Origin: an uncultured Tropicimonas sp. | GTDB lineage: Bacteria > Pseudomonadota > Alphaproteobacteria > Rhodobacterales > Rhodobacteraceae | Assembly (NCBI GenBank): GCA_947497945.1 | Contig: CANMIP010000011.1 | Span: forward strand, 1-64,000 | Length of the DNA: 64,000 nt | Direction: 5' to 3' | In this document: piece by piece, positions 27,740 through 35,257 of the stretch | Layout: every line of letters starts with the position of its first letter | Numbering within the stretch: the first letter of the stretch is position 1 | Made by a program: the position numbers and the translations under genes | Notes under the pieces: model-generated | The model's input: only the letters and a program-made list of their open reading frames with translations | The model's database searches: none | What the model was told of the DNA's origin: nothing

Positions 27740-28864
27740 ATGCCGATCATTCGTTTCGTCCACACGTCTGACCTTCACCTCGGCAAACGGTTCGGCACGA
27801 TGCCTGACGGTATCCGGAGCCGGCTGGTTGAAGCACGGCACGAGGTCATCGCACGTATCTCGGACGTTGCCCGGTCCCATGATGCGAGACATGTTCTCGT
27901 GGCGGGCGATACGTTCGACACCGAAACCCCGTCGGACAATGTCCGCGTCCAGGCCCTGGCGGCGATGGGGGCTGATCCGAGCCTGAACTGGTGGATCATT
28001 CCCGGCAACCATGACAGCCTTGCCGCGGAAACGCTGTGGGAACGGGTGGAAGCGGAGGCGCCGCCGAATGTCAGGCTTCTATCGAAACCGGAGCCGGTCG
28101 ACATCGCGCCCCGGGTGTTCCTGCTGCCGACCCCGCTCCCGCATCGGTTTCCGGGACGCGACCTGACGGACTGGATGCCCGGCGCCATGACCCCGGAAGG
28201 TGCGCTTCGGATCGGGTTGGCGCATGGGCGCGTGCAGAGTTTCCACGAAGATGCGGACACGCGGGACATCATCCCTCCAGATCGGGCGGTCAGTGCGAGG
28301 CTGGACTATCTCGCGCTGGGCGACTGGCATGGCGCGCTGCCCGTAGATCCTCGAACGCAGTATTCGGGAACCCCGGAGCGGGATCGGTTCAAGCATAACG
28401 GGCCGGGATCCTGCCTTGTCGTGACGCTCGACGGTGGATCGCCCCGGGTCGAGACCGTCGAGACCGGACGTTTCGACTGGCAGGATGTGGAGCTGTACCT
28501 GACACCGGATGCCGATGTCGGATCCGCTTTGGCCGCCCATGTTCCTCAGAATGCGGTCAGTCGCCGGGATATGCTGCTGACACTCAGGACAAATGGCACG
28601 CTTCGTTTGCCCGAGAAGGGCGAGCTGATCGCCGCGGGCAGGTCGGTCGCCGATGGTTTTGGCCTGTTCCGCCTGCTGACGGACGGGGTGGCAACCGAAG
28701 TCGAGGCAGGTGACCTTGATACGATCGCAGCGGGCGGCGCCCTGCGGAGCGCGGCGGACGCCCTGCGCAACGAAACGCGGGATGAGGCCGCGAGTGAGAC
28801 GGATCGGCAGATCGCGGCGCGCGCCCTCGACCGGCTCTGGACGCTTTGCCAGGAGGAAGCGTGA
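27740..28864 (+). CDS. SbcD/YhaO-like DNA repair nuclease
   Basis: The 374-residue metallophosphoesterase has the full motif set: HTSDLHLGK (residues 8-16), GDTFD, GNHD, a GLAHG loop and LGDWHG. This fits the Mre11/SbcD nuclease family, YhaO-like branch. It should cut DNA ends or hairpins with the ATPase encoded immediately downstream, whose start overlaps this stop (TGATG). The start at 27740 places the first motif at the usual distance from the N-terminus. The C-terminal part is diverged from Escherichia coli SbcD. Confidence 0.88.
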   Translation: MPIIRFVHTSDLHLGKRFGTMPDGIRSRLVEARHEVIARISDVARSHDARHVLVAGDTFDTETPSDNVRVQALAAMGADPSLNWWIIPGNHDSLAAETLWERVEAEAPPNVRLLSKPEPVDIAPRVFLLPTPLPHRFPGRDLTDWMPGAMTPEGALRIGLAHGRVQSFHEDADTRDIIPPDRAVSARLDYLALGDWHGALPVDPRTQYSGTPERDRFKHNGPGSCLVVTLDGGSPRVETVETGRFDWQDVELYLTPDADVGSALAAHVPQNAVSRRDMLLTLRTNGTLRLPEKGELIAAGRSVADGFGLFRLLTDGVATEVEAGDLDTIAAGGALRSAADALRNETRDEAASETDRQIAARALDRLWTLCQEEA

Positions 28865-31458
28865 TGCAGATCCATTCGATCCGCCTGGAGAATGTCCGCC
28901 GTTTTACCGATCCGGTGGAAATCACCGATATCGGCCCCGGTCTCAACGTGCTCTGCGCCCATAACGAACACGGAAAGTCGACGATTTTCGATGCGCTCCA
29001 CGCGGCGTTCTTCCTGGATCGCAAATCCATGCGGGCCGACATTGCCTCCCTGGTCCCGCATTCGGGCGGGGATCCGGAAGTTGCCATTTCCTTCTCGACC
29101 GCCGCGGGGCACTGGAAGCTCCAAAAGCGTTGGAGCCGCACTGCCAGTCGCAAGGAAGTCAAACTCTGGAAGGACGACGTGCTTGTCGGCCAGGAAGACC
29201 AGGCCGAGGCGATGCTCGCGGATATCCTGAAAGCCCCCAAATCCGGTGGCCCGGCCGGTCTTCTCTGGGTTCGGCAGGGGCTTGTCGACCTCGAGGAGAA
29301 AGGGGACGAGCAGAATGTAAGGCGGGATCTGCTGTCGTCGGTCACGGGCGAGGTTGAGGCGATGACCGGCGGGCGCAGGATGGAAGCCATCCGCGCCAGC
29401 GTGAAGGAGTCCCTCTCCCTGTATCTCACGAACACGGGGCGACCGAAGAAGGATGGCGCGCTGGCGCGTGCGCAGGACAGGCTTGATGGCCTCGATGAAC
29501 GTCATGCGCGTTTGCAGTCAGCCGTCAACGACCTCGGCAACGATCTCGACGAGCGGCGCCGGCTTCGTCGCGAACTCGGGGAGCTTGAGGAGCCTGACGC
29601 GAAGGAGCGCAGGGCCACGGCTCTGAAGCACGCTGAGTCTGCGCTGGCCGCAGCCGAAACTGCTGCGGGGACGCTGCGTGCCGTGCGGGAGAGCGAAGCG
29701 CGGGCCAGGGCCCAGGCCACGGGCGCGGAGGAACGCCTTGACCGGCTGACCAAGGCCATTGCTGAACGTGACCTCGCCGAAGAGGCGCTGCAATTGGCCC
29801 GACACTCGACCGAACCCGCTGAGAGGCGACTGGCGGCTGCCGAAACCGCGTTTTCAGAAGCGACCAGTTTACAGAGGGCCGCTGACGACGCCGCGAAACG
29901 CGCGCGCGAGAGGTTGAAGGCCGCGACGCGCGCCGAATTGGCCGAAACCTCCCAGGCACGTCGAACCGAACTCCTGAAAAAGCTTTCCACGGCAGAAAGA
30001 GCACGCGCCGACCTGGAAAAAGCCAATGCGGATGTTGCATTGGGACCGGCCGAAAGGACCGTCGAGCGGCTTGCGAAACTCGCGCAAGCCCTTGAGGTCG
30101 CACGTATTGGCGCGGAGGCCTCGGCGCCCTCCATTACGGTCTCCTATGCCGGCGAGGGACGCGTTCGCAGAGGCGGTGTTCCCTTGGAGAACGCCTCCCG
30201 TGTCGCCTTGCCGGACGGCGCCGAGTTGGAGCTGGACGGGATTGGTCGAATGGTGGTGGCACCTGGCGCCGGATCCGGCACAGAGGTGGTTTCCAGAGCC
30301 GAGGCCACTCTCGCGCAAGCTCTTGACGCGGCGGGTTTCCAGGGTCGCACATCGCTGGACGAGGCCGTCAAACGCCGTGTCGAAGCCGAGGGACGGGTCC
30401 GAGAGGCCGCCTCCGATCTCAAGGCAGCCGCGCCCGACGGAATTGAAGCCCTTCAGGCATTGATCGCGGCAATTCCGGAACCTGCCGAGAACGACGACAC
30501 CCTCATGACTGTCGACGCGGCGGAAGCAGCGGAAGCGGCCTCCATCGAAGCATTGTCGAATGCGAATGTTGAACTGGAAAGCTTCCGTACAGAGAGGGAT
30601 CTCGCGCATCGCGAAGTGACACGCGCCACCACGGAACTCGTGGCGGCAAGTGGGAGACACGCGCGCGCCAATCAGACCCTGGAAGGCCATCGCGAGCCTG
30701 AAGCCGATGCCCATCGGCTTTCAGCCGAGGTGACCGGTTTCCGGGAAAACCTCGAGAAAGCCATCGAGGCTCGCACCGCGCTGGAGGCCAGGGCGCCTGA
30801 CATCGTCGCTCTGAGGATCTCGCGTGACAGGGCGAAAACTGCGATCGAAAATGCCCGCATCAGGGTTGAGGACATTCGCGTTCGATTGGCCGAGTTGGAC
30901 ACGCGCATTCGGGCATTGGCCTCGGATGCGGTCGAAGAAGAGCTTGCCGATGTCGAGGAGAAGCGTGACCAGGCGCGGGCGGCACTGTCGGCCATCGAAA
31001 CCGAGGTCGCGGTTCTCGGCAAGCTGCTCGAGGCTCTGGATGCGGCACGGGACGAAGCGCGGGAACGCTATGTCGAGCCGGTTCTGAGCGAGTTGCGCCC
31101 GCTGATCGACTTGCTCTGGCCTGAGGCGGAACTGTTGATAGACGCCGAAACCGTGATGCCGACCAAGCTGGTACGACGCGGCACCGAAGAGGATTTCGAC
31201 GTTTTGTCGGGCGGAACCCGAGAACAGATTGCGCTTCTCGTACGGCTGGCCTTTGCCCAGATGCTGGCCAAGGACGGCAGGCCCGCACCTGTCATTCTTG
31301 ATGACGCCATTGTCTATACTGACGATGAGCGCATCGAGACCATGTTCAACACTCTCAACCGACAGGCACTGGATTTCCAGGTCATCGTGTTCTCATGCCG
31401 GCAACGTGCTTTCCGAGACCTTGGCGGAACCCAGCTGAGGATTCGAACGCTGACATAG
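28864..31458 (+). CDS. SbcC/YhaN-like DNA repair ATPase
   Basis: The 864-residue SMC-like protein begins MQIHSIRLENVRRFTDPVEI. The Walker A is AHNEHGKST, in which the usual leading glycine is alanine. The C-terminus has the ABC signature LSGGTREQ and a Walker B of VILDDAIVYTD. Two long coiled coils enclose a middle segment (about residues 415-500) that is globular and valine/glycine rich and contains no CxxC zinc hook, as in YhaN-type proteins. It should form an ATP-driven complex with the nuclease encoded upstream. No partner genes other than the nuclease are nearby. Confidence 0.87.
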   Translation: MQIHSIRLENVRRFTDPVEITDIGPGLNVLCAHNEHGKSTIFDALHAAFFLDRKSMRADIASLVPHSGGDPEVAISFSTAAGHWKLQKRWSRTASRKEVKLWKDDVLVGQEDQAEAMLADILKAPKSGGPAGLLWVRQGLVDLEEKGDEQNVRRDLLSSVTGEVEAMTGGRRMEAIRASVKESLSLYLTNTGRPKKDGALARAQDRLDGLDERHARLQSAVNDLGNDLDERRRLRRELGELEEPDAKERRATALKHAESALAAAETAAGTLRAVRESEARARAQATGAEERLDRLTKAIAERDLAEEALQLARHSTEPAERRLAAAETAFSEATSLQRAADDAAKRARERLKAATRAELAETSQARRTELLKKLSTAERARADLEKANADVALGPAERTVERLAKLAQALEVARIGAEASAPSITVSYAGEGRVRRGGVPLENASRVALPDGAELELDGIGRMVVAPGAGSGTEVVSRAEATLAQALDAAGFQGRTSLDEAVKRRVEAEGRVREAASDLKAAAPDGIEALQALIAAIPEPAENDDTLMTVDAAEAAEAASIEALSNANVELESFRTERDLAHREVTRATTELVAASGRHARANQTLEGHREPEADAHRLSAEVTGFRENLEKAIEARTALEARAPDIVALRISRDRAKTAIENARIRVEDIRVRLAELDTRIRALASDAVEEELADVEEKRDQARAALSAIETEVAVLGKLLEALDAARDEARERYVEPVLSELRPLIDLLWPEAELLIDAETVMPTKLVRRGTEEDFDVLSGGTREQIALLVRLAFAQMLAKDGRPAPVILDDAIVYTDDERIETMFNTLNRQALDFQVIVFSCRQRAFRDLGGTQLRIRTLT

Positions 31459-31925
31459 ATTGGAGCCCCGGCAATCCTCTCGGGAATCCCTCGGCAGACC
31501 GAAGGACATAACCTGTCCTGGCTGGTCCCTGGGAGTTCTTGCGTGCGCTTCCATCGTCCCGACCTGCTGCAACCGCATCAAGCGCGCTCCCGATAGTGTC
31601 GCCGGTTGCCAGGGCGCCCCGGTCCGCAAGGACCGAGTTCCGGCCTTGGTTCAGGACTTCTGCCAGGCCTTGTTCTGCGCGAGGCGACAGCTGCCGCCGT
31701 TCATCTCCAGAACGCTGACATTGGGGGCAAACGGTCGAGCAAGAGTGCAGACTTTTACGCCAGCCCGCAGCAGGATCATCTCCCGCAACCGTGGTCCATT
31801 TTCTCAACGGCGTTCTCCGATGGCGAAGGCGATTGCATTCGCCCTGTCAATCGATAGTGTTTCGGCGTCTCGGCAGGGGCCGCAACAACGCAGGCCGGCC
31901 AGAGCAGCCATTTCGAGGGACAGAC
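31459..31925. other. 467-base gap without a supported gene
   Basis: Several overlapping open frames exist here on both strands, but none has a ribosome site or recognisable family. The composition is uneven, and the stretch could be a decayed insertion. An AGGGACAG ribosome site for the next gene lies at its right end. Confidence 0.35.
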
Positions 31926-32837
31926 ATGACCAAACCAATCGTCGGATTCATCGGTGTCGGCCTGATGGGGCATGGCATCGGTCTTAACATCCTCAAGGCG
32001 GGCTTCCCGCTTGTCGTCGTGGCGCATCGCAATCGCGGCCCGGTCGAGGACCTCGTCTCGAAGGGCGCAACCGAAGCCGCCTCCATCGCCGAGTTGGCCG
32101 TACAATGCGACATCATCCATATCTGCGTCTCCGGCTCGCCGCAGGTCGAGGCGGTGATCGGTGGCACGGAGGGGCTTGCCGCCCATGCAAAGCCGGGAAC
32201 CATCGTGATCGATTGCTCGACATCGAACCCGGTCAGCACCGAGCAACTCGCCGCGATGCTGGCGGAGAAGGAGATCGGCCTGGCCGACGCGCCGCTCGGC
32301 GGCACGCCAAACAATGCCGCCGACGGCACGCTTGCGGTGATGGTCGGGGCGGAAGACGCGGTTTTCGCGCGGATCGAGCCGGTCTTGCAGGCCTGGGCGA
32401 GCAATATCGTGCATCTTGGTCCGGTCGGTCTTGGTCACAAGATGAAGCTGATCAACAATTTCATGGCGATGGGCAATGCTGCGTTGTTGGCAGAGGCGCT
32501 CGCCGTCGCGCGCAAATCGGGGCTCAGCATAGAGCAGTTCCACCAGGTCATCGGAAGCTCGCGCATGCATAACGGCTTCTACGATACTTTCATGAAATGG
32601 ACGCTGGAGGGGGACGAGAACGCACATCGATTCTCGATCACCAATGCCCACAAGGACATGCGTTACCTCTCCGATCTGGTCAGCAGTGTCGGCGCGGTGA
32701 ACCCGCTGCAATCGGCGATCCGTAACAATTTCGGCGCCATGGAGGCCGCGGGGCAGGGGGAGAAGTTCGTTCCCATGCTTGCCGATTTTATAGCGGTCAC
32801 GAACGGGTTGGCGCCGGAGGGAGACGGCAAGGGCTGA
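31926..32837 (+). CDS. NAD(P)-dependent beta-hydroxyacid dehydrogenase (HIBADH family)
   Basis: The 303-residue protein has the N-terminal Rossmann motif GFIGVGLMG (residues 7-15), the HIBADH substrate block DCSTSNPVS, a LADAPLGGTPNNAADGTL segment, and the catalytic lysine in GHKMKLINN. It oxidises or reduces a beta-hydroxyacid such as 3-hydroxyisobutyrate, tartronate semialdehyde or a threonate derivative. The exact substrate is not clear. The start at 31926 follows AGGGACAG. It stands alone on the plus strand, convergent with the PfkB kinase gene. Confidence 0.87.
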   Translation: MTKPIVGFIGVGLMGHGIGLNILKAGFPLVVVAHRNRGPVEDLVSKGATEAASIAELAVQCDIIHICVSGSPQVEAVIGGTEGLAAHAKPGTIVIDCSTSNPVSTEQLAAMLAEKEIGLADAPLGGTPNNAADGTLAVMVGAEDAVFARIEPVLQAWASNIVHLGPVGLGHKMKLINNFMAMGNAALLAEALAVARKSGLSIEQFHQVIGSSRMHNGFYDTFMKWTLEGDENAHRFSITNAHKDMRYLSDLVSSVGAVNPLQSAIRNNFGAMEAAGQGEKFVPMLADFIAVTNGLAPEGDGKG

Positions 32838-33164
32838 CGGCCGCCGGAGACCGTCCGGAAGGGAACCCCACCGCCCCTTGCCGCGATGGCGGAGCGAAAC
32901 CGATGGGAAACTCCAAAGGAAAGTCGGGTATGCCGACTTTGCGTTCATCCGCTACGTTTGCAACATCCGAGCCCATGCTCGTTCATGAGCGCCTCTCTCG
33001 CGAGAGAAGCCGCCGTTCTCGCAGCAAATCCCGCTGGCCGTTGACCGAGTATTGCGGACGCAAGGGTGTTGTTCTGAGCGTCCGCTTGGCGAGGTCCAAT
33101 GCTTCCTTTGGCGTTCCGGCATGAAAGGAGCGCACGAAACTGCCTGTCCGACACGAAGCGCGGG
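32838..33164. other. 327-base gap between convergent genes
   Basis: No gene, terminator or repeat could be supported. A short minus-strand frame reads FHAGTPKEALDLAKRTLRTT and then a basic tail; it could be a remnant linked to the neighbouring kinase gene, but I do not recognise it. Confidence 0.3.
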
Positions 33165-34256
33165 TTATTGCACAAGCGCCGCAAGCTGTTCCCGGGACAG
33201 CAGCCCGGAATGAGCATCCGTGAAACTCACCACGGAGGACGAGTTTTGCGCGGCAAGGCGCAACGCCCTCAAGGGTGAGACGCCGCTGGCCAGGCATCCG
33301 GCCAAAGTGGATGAAAAACTGTCTCCTGCACCCGTTGTTCCAAGTACATCGGCAGGCACGACTGGTTGGAACAGGATGTCGCCTGAGACAGACAGAAAAG
33401 CGCCCTGTGAGCCGTCGGTAATGCCGACGAAAGACGGGCCGAGGCTATGCATACGGGCGAAGTAGTCTGCCGATGGGAGTTTGAAGCCCTCGATTTCGAG
33501 GACGAGTTCATCTTGGCCGGCCTTTGGCGGCCGGCCTTTGTCCCATCCCGTTCTTTCTACCAGTTTTGGTATGAGCGCGCGCGCTTCGGCGCGATTGCAA
33601 ATGAAGAGATCGACTTTGCCCAAGCTGTCAAAAAAAGGATCCGTCTTCCGAGTGAGCTGCCTTATGCCGGGGTTGGTCGCAACAAATGCCCCCGCCTCCT
33701 TCGCCCGGCTCACAATTTCCGGGAACAGATCGGCGGACGCGTTGCTGAGGCCCGCAATGTAGACGAGATCAGCATTTTCAAAGGGGTTCTTCTCAAGGTC
33801 TTCCAGGAAAAGGTGCTCGTTCGCTCCGCGATGCGTGAAAATCGCAGCATCTCGATCATGGGACGCGATGAGGAGGGAAACAGCGGTCGCATAGTTCGGA
33901 TCATGGATCGCGAGGGATGTATCGACCCCCTCCAAAGTCAGCGCCGAGACAATGTTGTCGGCATTGAGATCTCGTCCCATCTTTACCAGGGGTGCCGCCG
34001 AAAACCCTTGTCTTGCGAGGCAGACCGCTGCGTTGACCGCACCGCCACCGATGTAGGTTCGGATATTCTCCGCATCGACCTTTCGACCGGGCTCCATCAG
34101 CAAGAATGATGCGGTTTGGTTCGTAAGGCGCATCTGCTCAATGTCTTCGTTCGCGACGGTCGCGATGATGTCGATCGTCGCGGAACCCATCGTTACAACC
34201 CGAAGCTTACTGCTACTCAATTCATTTCTCCGGTTACTCACGATTGCTTCGGCCAT
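33165..34256 (-). CDS. PfkB-family carbohydrate/nucleoside kinase
   Basis: The 363-residue kinase has the PfkB glycine pair in TYIGGGAVNAAVCLA and the C-terminal catalytic motif GTTGAGDSF with the catalytic aspartate. It phosphorylates a sugar or nucleoside with ATP in the cytoplasm. The N-terminal GSATIDIIATV strand is typical. A roughly 30-residue insertion after KLVERTGWDKG sets it apart from ribokinase proper, and the substrate is unknown. It lies alone on the minus strand. Confidence 0.87.
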   Translation of the reverse strand: MAEAIVSNRRNELSSSKLRVVTMGSATIDIIATVANEDIEQMRLTNQTASFLLMEPGRKVDAENIRTYIGGGAVNAAVCLARQGFSAAPLVKMGRDLNADNIVSALTLEGVDTSLAIHDPNYATAVSLLIASHDRDAAIFTHRGANEHLFLEDLEKNPFENADLVYIAGLSNASADLFPEIVSRAKEAGAFVATNPGIRQLTRKTDPFFDSLGKVDLFICNRAEARALIPKLVERTGWDKGRPPKAGQDELVLEIEGFKLPSADYFARMHSLGPSFVGITDGSQGAFLSVSGDILFQPVVPADVLGTTGAGDSFSSTLAGCLASGVSPLRALRLAAQNSSSVVSFTDAHSGLLSREQLAALVQ

Positions 34257-34823
34257 TTTCGTAAGCCCTGGCCTGCTCCCCTGGGACCAATCGACTATAA
34301 AAGGCTCAGAAGTCCTGGTTCTCTTTCAATCACAGAACTCCTCCCGGGAGAGCCCGTCAACACTCGACAATGGGCGTTTTCGGCTGCCGAAGTCCATCTC
34401 TTTTGTTGATGCCAGAACCGCCACCCAACCAAATGGCAGCAACGTCGGCAAGGCAGCGGGTCATGGTGACTCAAATGAACGGGCAAAGAGGGCTCCTTGC
34501 TGCCCTCCGTCGCGTCGGCCAGAAATGGCGGCTTCCGGTTCGGAAGAGGATACTGCGCTTGCGCCGCGTCCTGACCGCGGGGGTGGCGGCACCGCGCAGA
34601 CCGCCGCCAATCTCGGACCGGCCCTCATTGAAACTGGTCTCATAAACTGAGGACAGGCTTGGATCGATCCCCGTCAGGTCGCGTCGCAATGCGCTGTGTC
34701 GGTCCTTGTCGTCTGCGCGACCGACGCTTTTGCACCGACCGACGGTGTCACTTCATCTCATTCTCTCAAAGCAAAGGCCCGGCACAGGGGCCGGACCTCG
34801 CAGGTCGTGGTTTTCCCGCGCGC
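34257..34823. other. 567-base gap before the cytochrome operon end
   Basis: This stretch holds the promoter of the PfkB gene on its left and a terminator for the 12-heme operon near 34.78 kb on its right. The middle (about 34.43-34.72 kb) has open minus-strand frames with arginine-rich, low-quality translations. I see no gene or repeat there. Confidence 0.4.
34773..34797 (-). terminator. Probable terminator of the 12-heme operon
   Basis: On the minus strand CCGGC and GCCGG pair over a 6-base loop (CCCTGT), followed shortly by TTTGCTTT. It lies 27 bases past the stop codon of the Rap1a/Tai-like gene. Confidence 0.55.
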
Positions 34824-35189
34824 TCAGTTCGAGCAGGCGAAATTGTCTTTCAGCGAGCCTAACACGGCCTCCTCGGCCGCCAGCTTCGTGCGCGCGGTGT
34901 AGGATTCGTGGATCCAGCGCATGTAGGCCCAACGCACCTCGTCGGCGACGTTCTGTTCCGGCAGGCAGATGCCCTCCATCGCGCCGGCGGCCTTCAGCGC
35001 ACCAACGAAGCCAAGCATGTATTGCTCACATTCGATCTCGGCAAAGATGCCGTCCCGGGCATCGTTATCCGCATCGAAACAGGGCTGAAGAAGGTCTTTG
35101 GCGCTGTAGCCGGACGCCATTTGGGACTCCGCCGCGGCAACCGTGGCCAGCCCCATGGCGGCAAGTGTGAAGATCAAGGTCTTGCGCAT
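34824..35189 (-). CDS. Small periplasmic Rap1a/Tai-like protein
   Basis: The 121-residue protein has a clear signal peptide (MRKTLIFTLAAMGLATVAAA). The mature part of about 100 residues has four cysteines (37, 54, 75, 119) and the pattern C-x-QYMLGFVGAL...C-LP...VRWAYMRWIHE. That resembles the Rap1a/Tai family, otherwise known for periplasmic immunity proteins with two disulfides. It follows the 12-heme cytochrome gene by 68 bases, with a hairpin between, and is probably co-transcribed. No toxin gene is nearby, so an assembly or stability role for the cytochrome is more likely; that is inference. Confidence 0.65.
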   Translation of the reverse strand: MRKTLIFTLAAMGLATVAAAESQMASGYSAKDLLQPCFDADNDARDGIFAEIECEQYMLGFVGALKAAGAMEGICLPEQNVADEVRWAYMRWIHESYTARTKLAAEEAVLGSLKDNFACSN

Positions 35190-35218
35190 GTCGGTGTTCC
35201 CTGGAGTTCAAGAGAAAA

Positions 35219-35247
35219 CCCCGGCCACCCTTGAGCGAGCGGCCGGG
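35219..35247 (-). other. Intercistronic hairpin, 12-heme gene / Rap1a-like gene
   Basis: A GC-rich inverted repeat (CCCGGCC near 35220-35226 with GGCCGGG at 35241-35247) encloses a 14-base loop in the gap between the two genes. It may set the ratio of the two products. Confidence 0.5.
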
Positions 35248-35257
35248 AGATCCGAAA

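Noticed and set aside
34824-35189. Type VI secretion immunity gene
   Set aside because: The fold resembles Rap1a/Tai, but no effector or T6SS gene is near and it follows a cytochrome gene.
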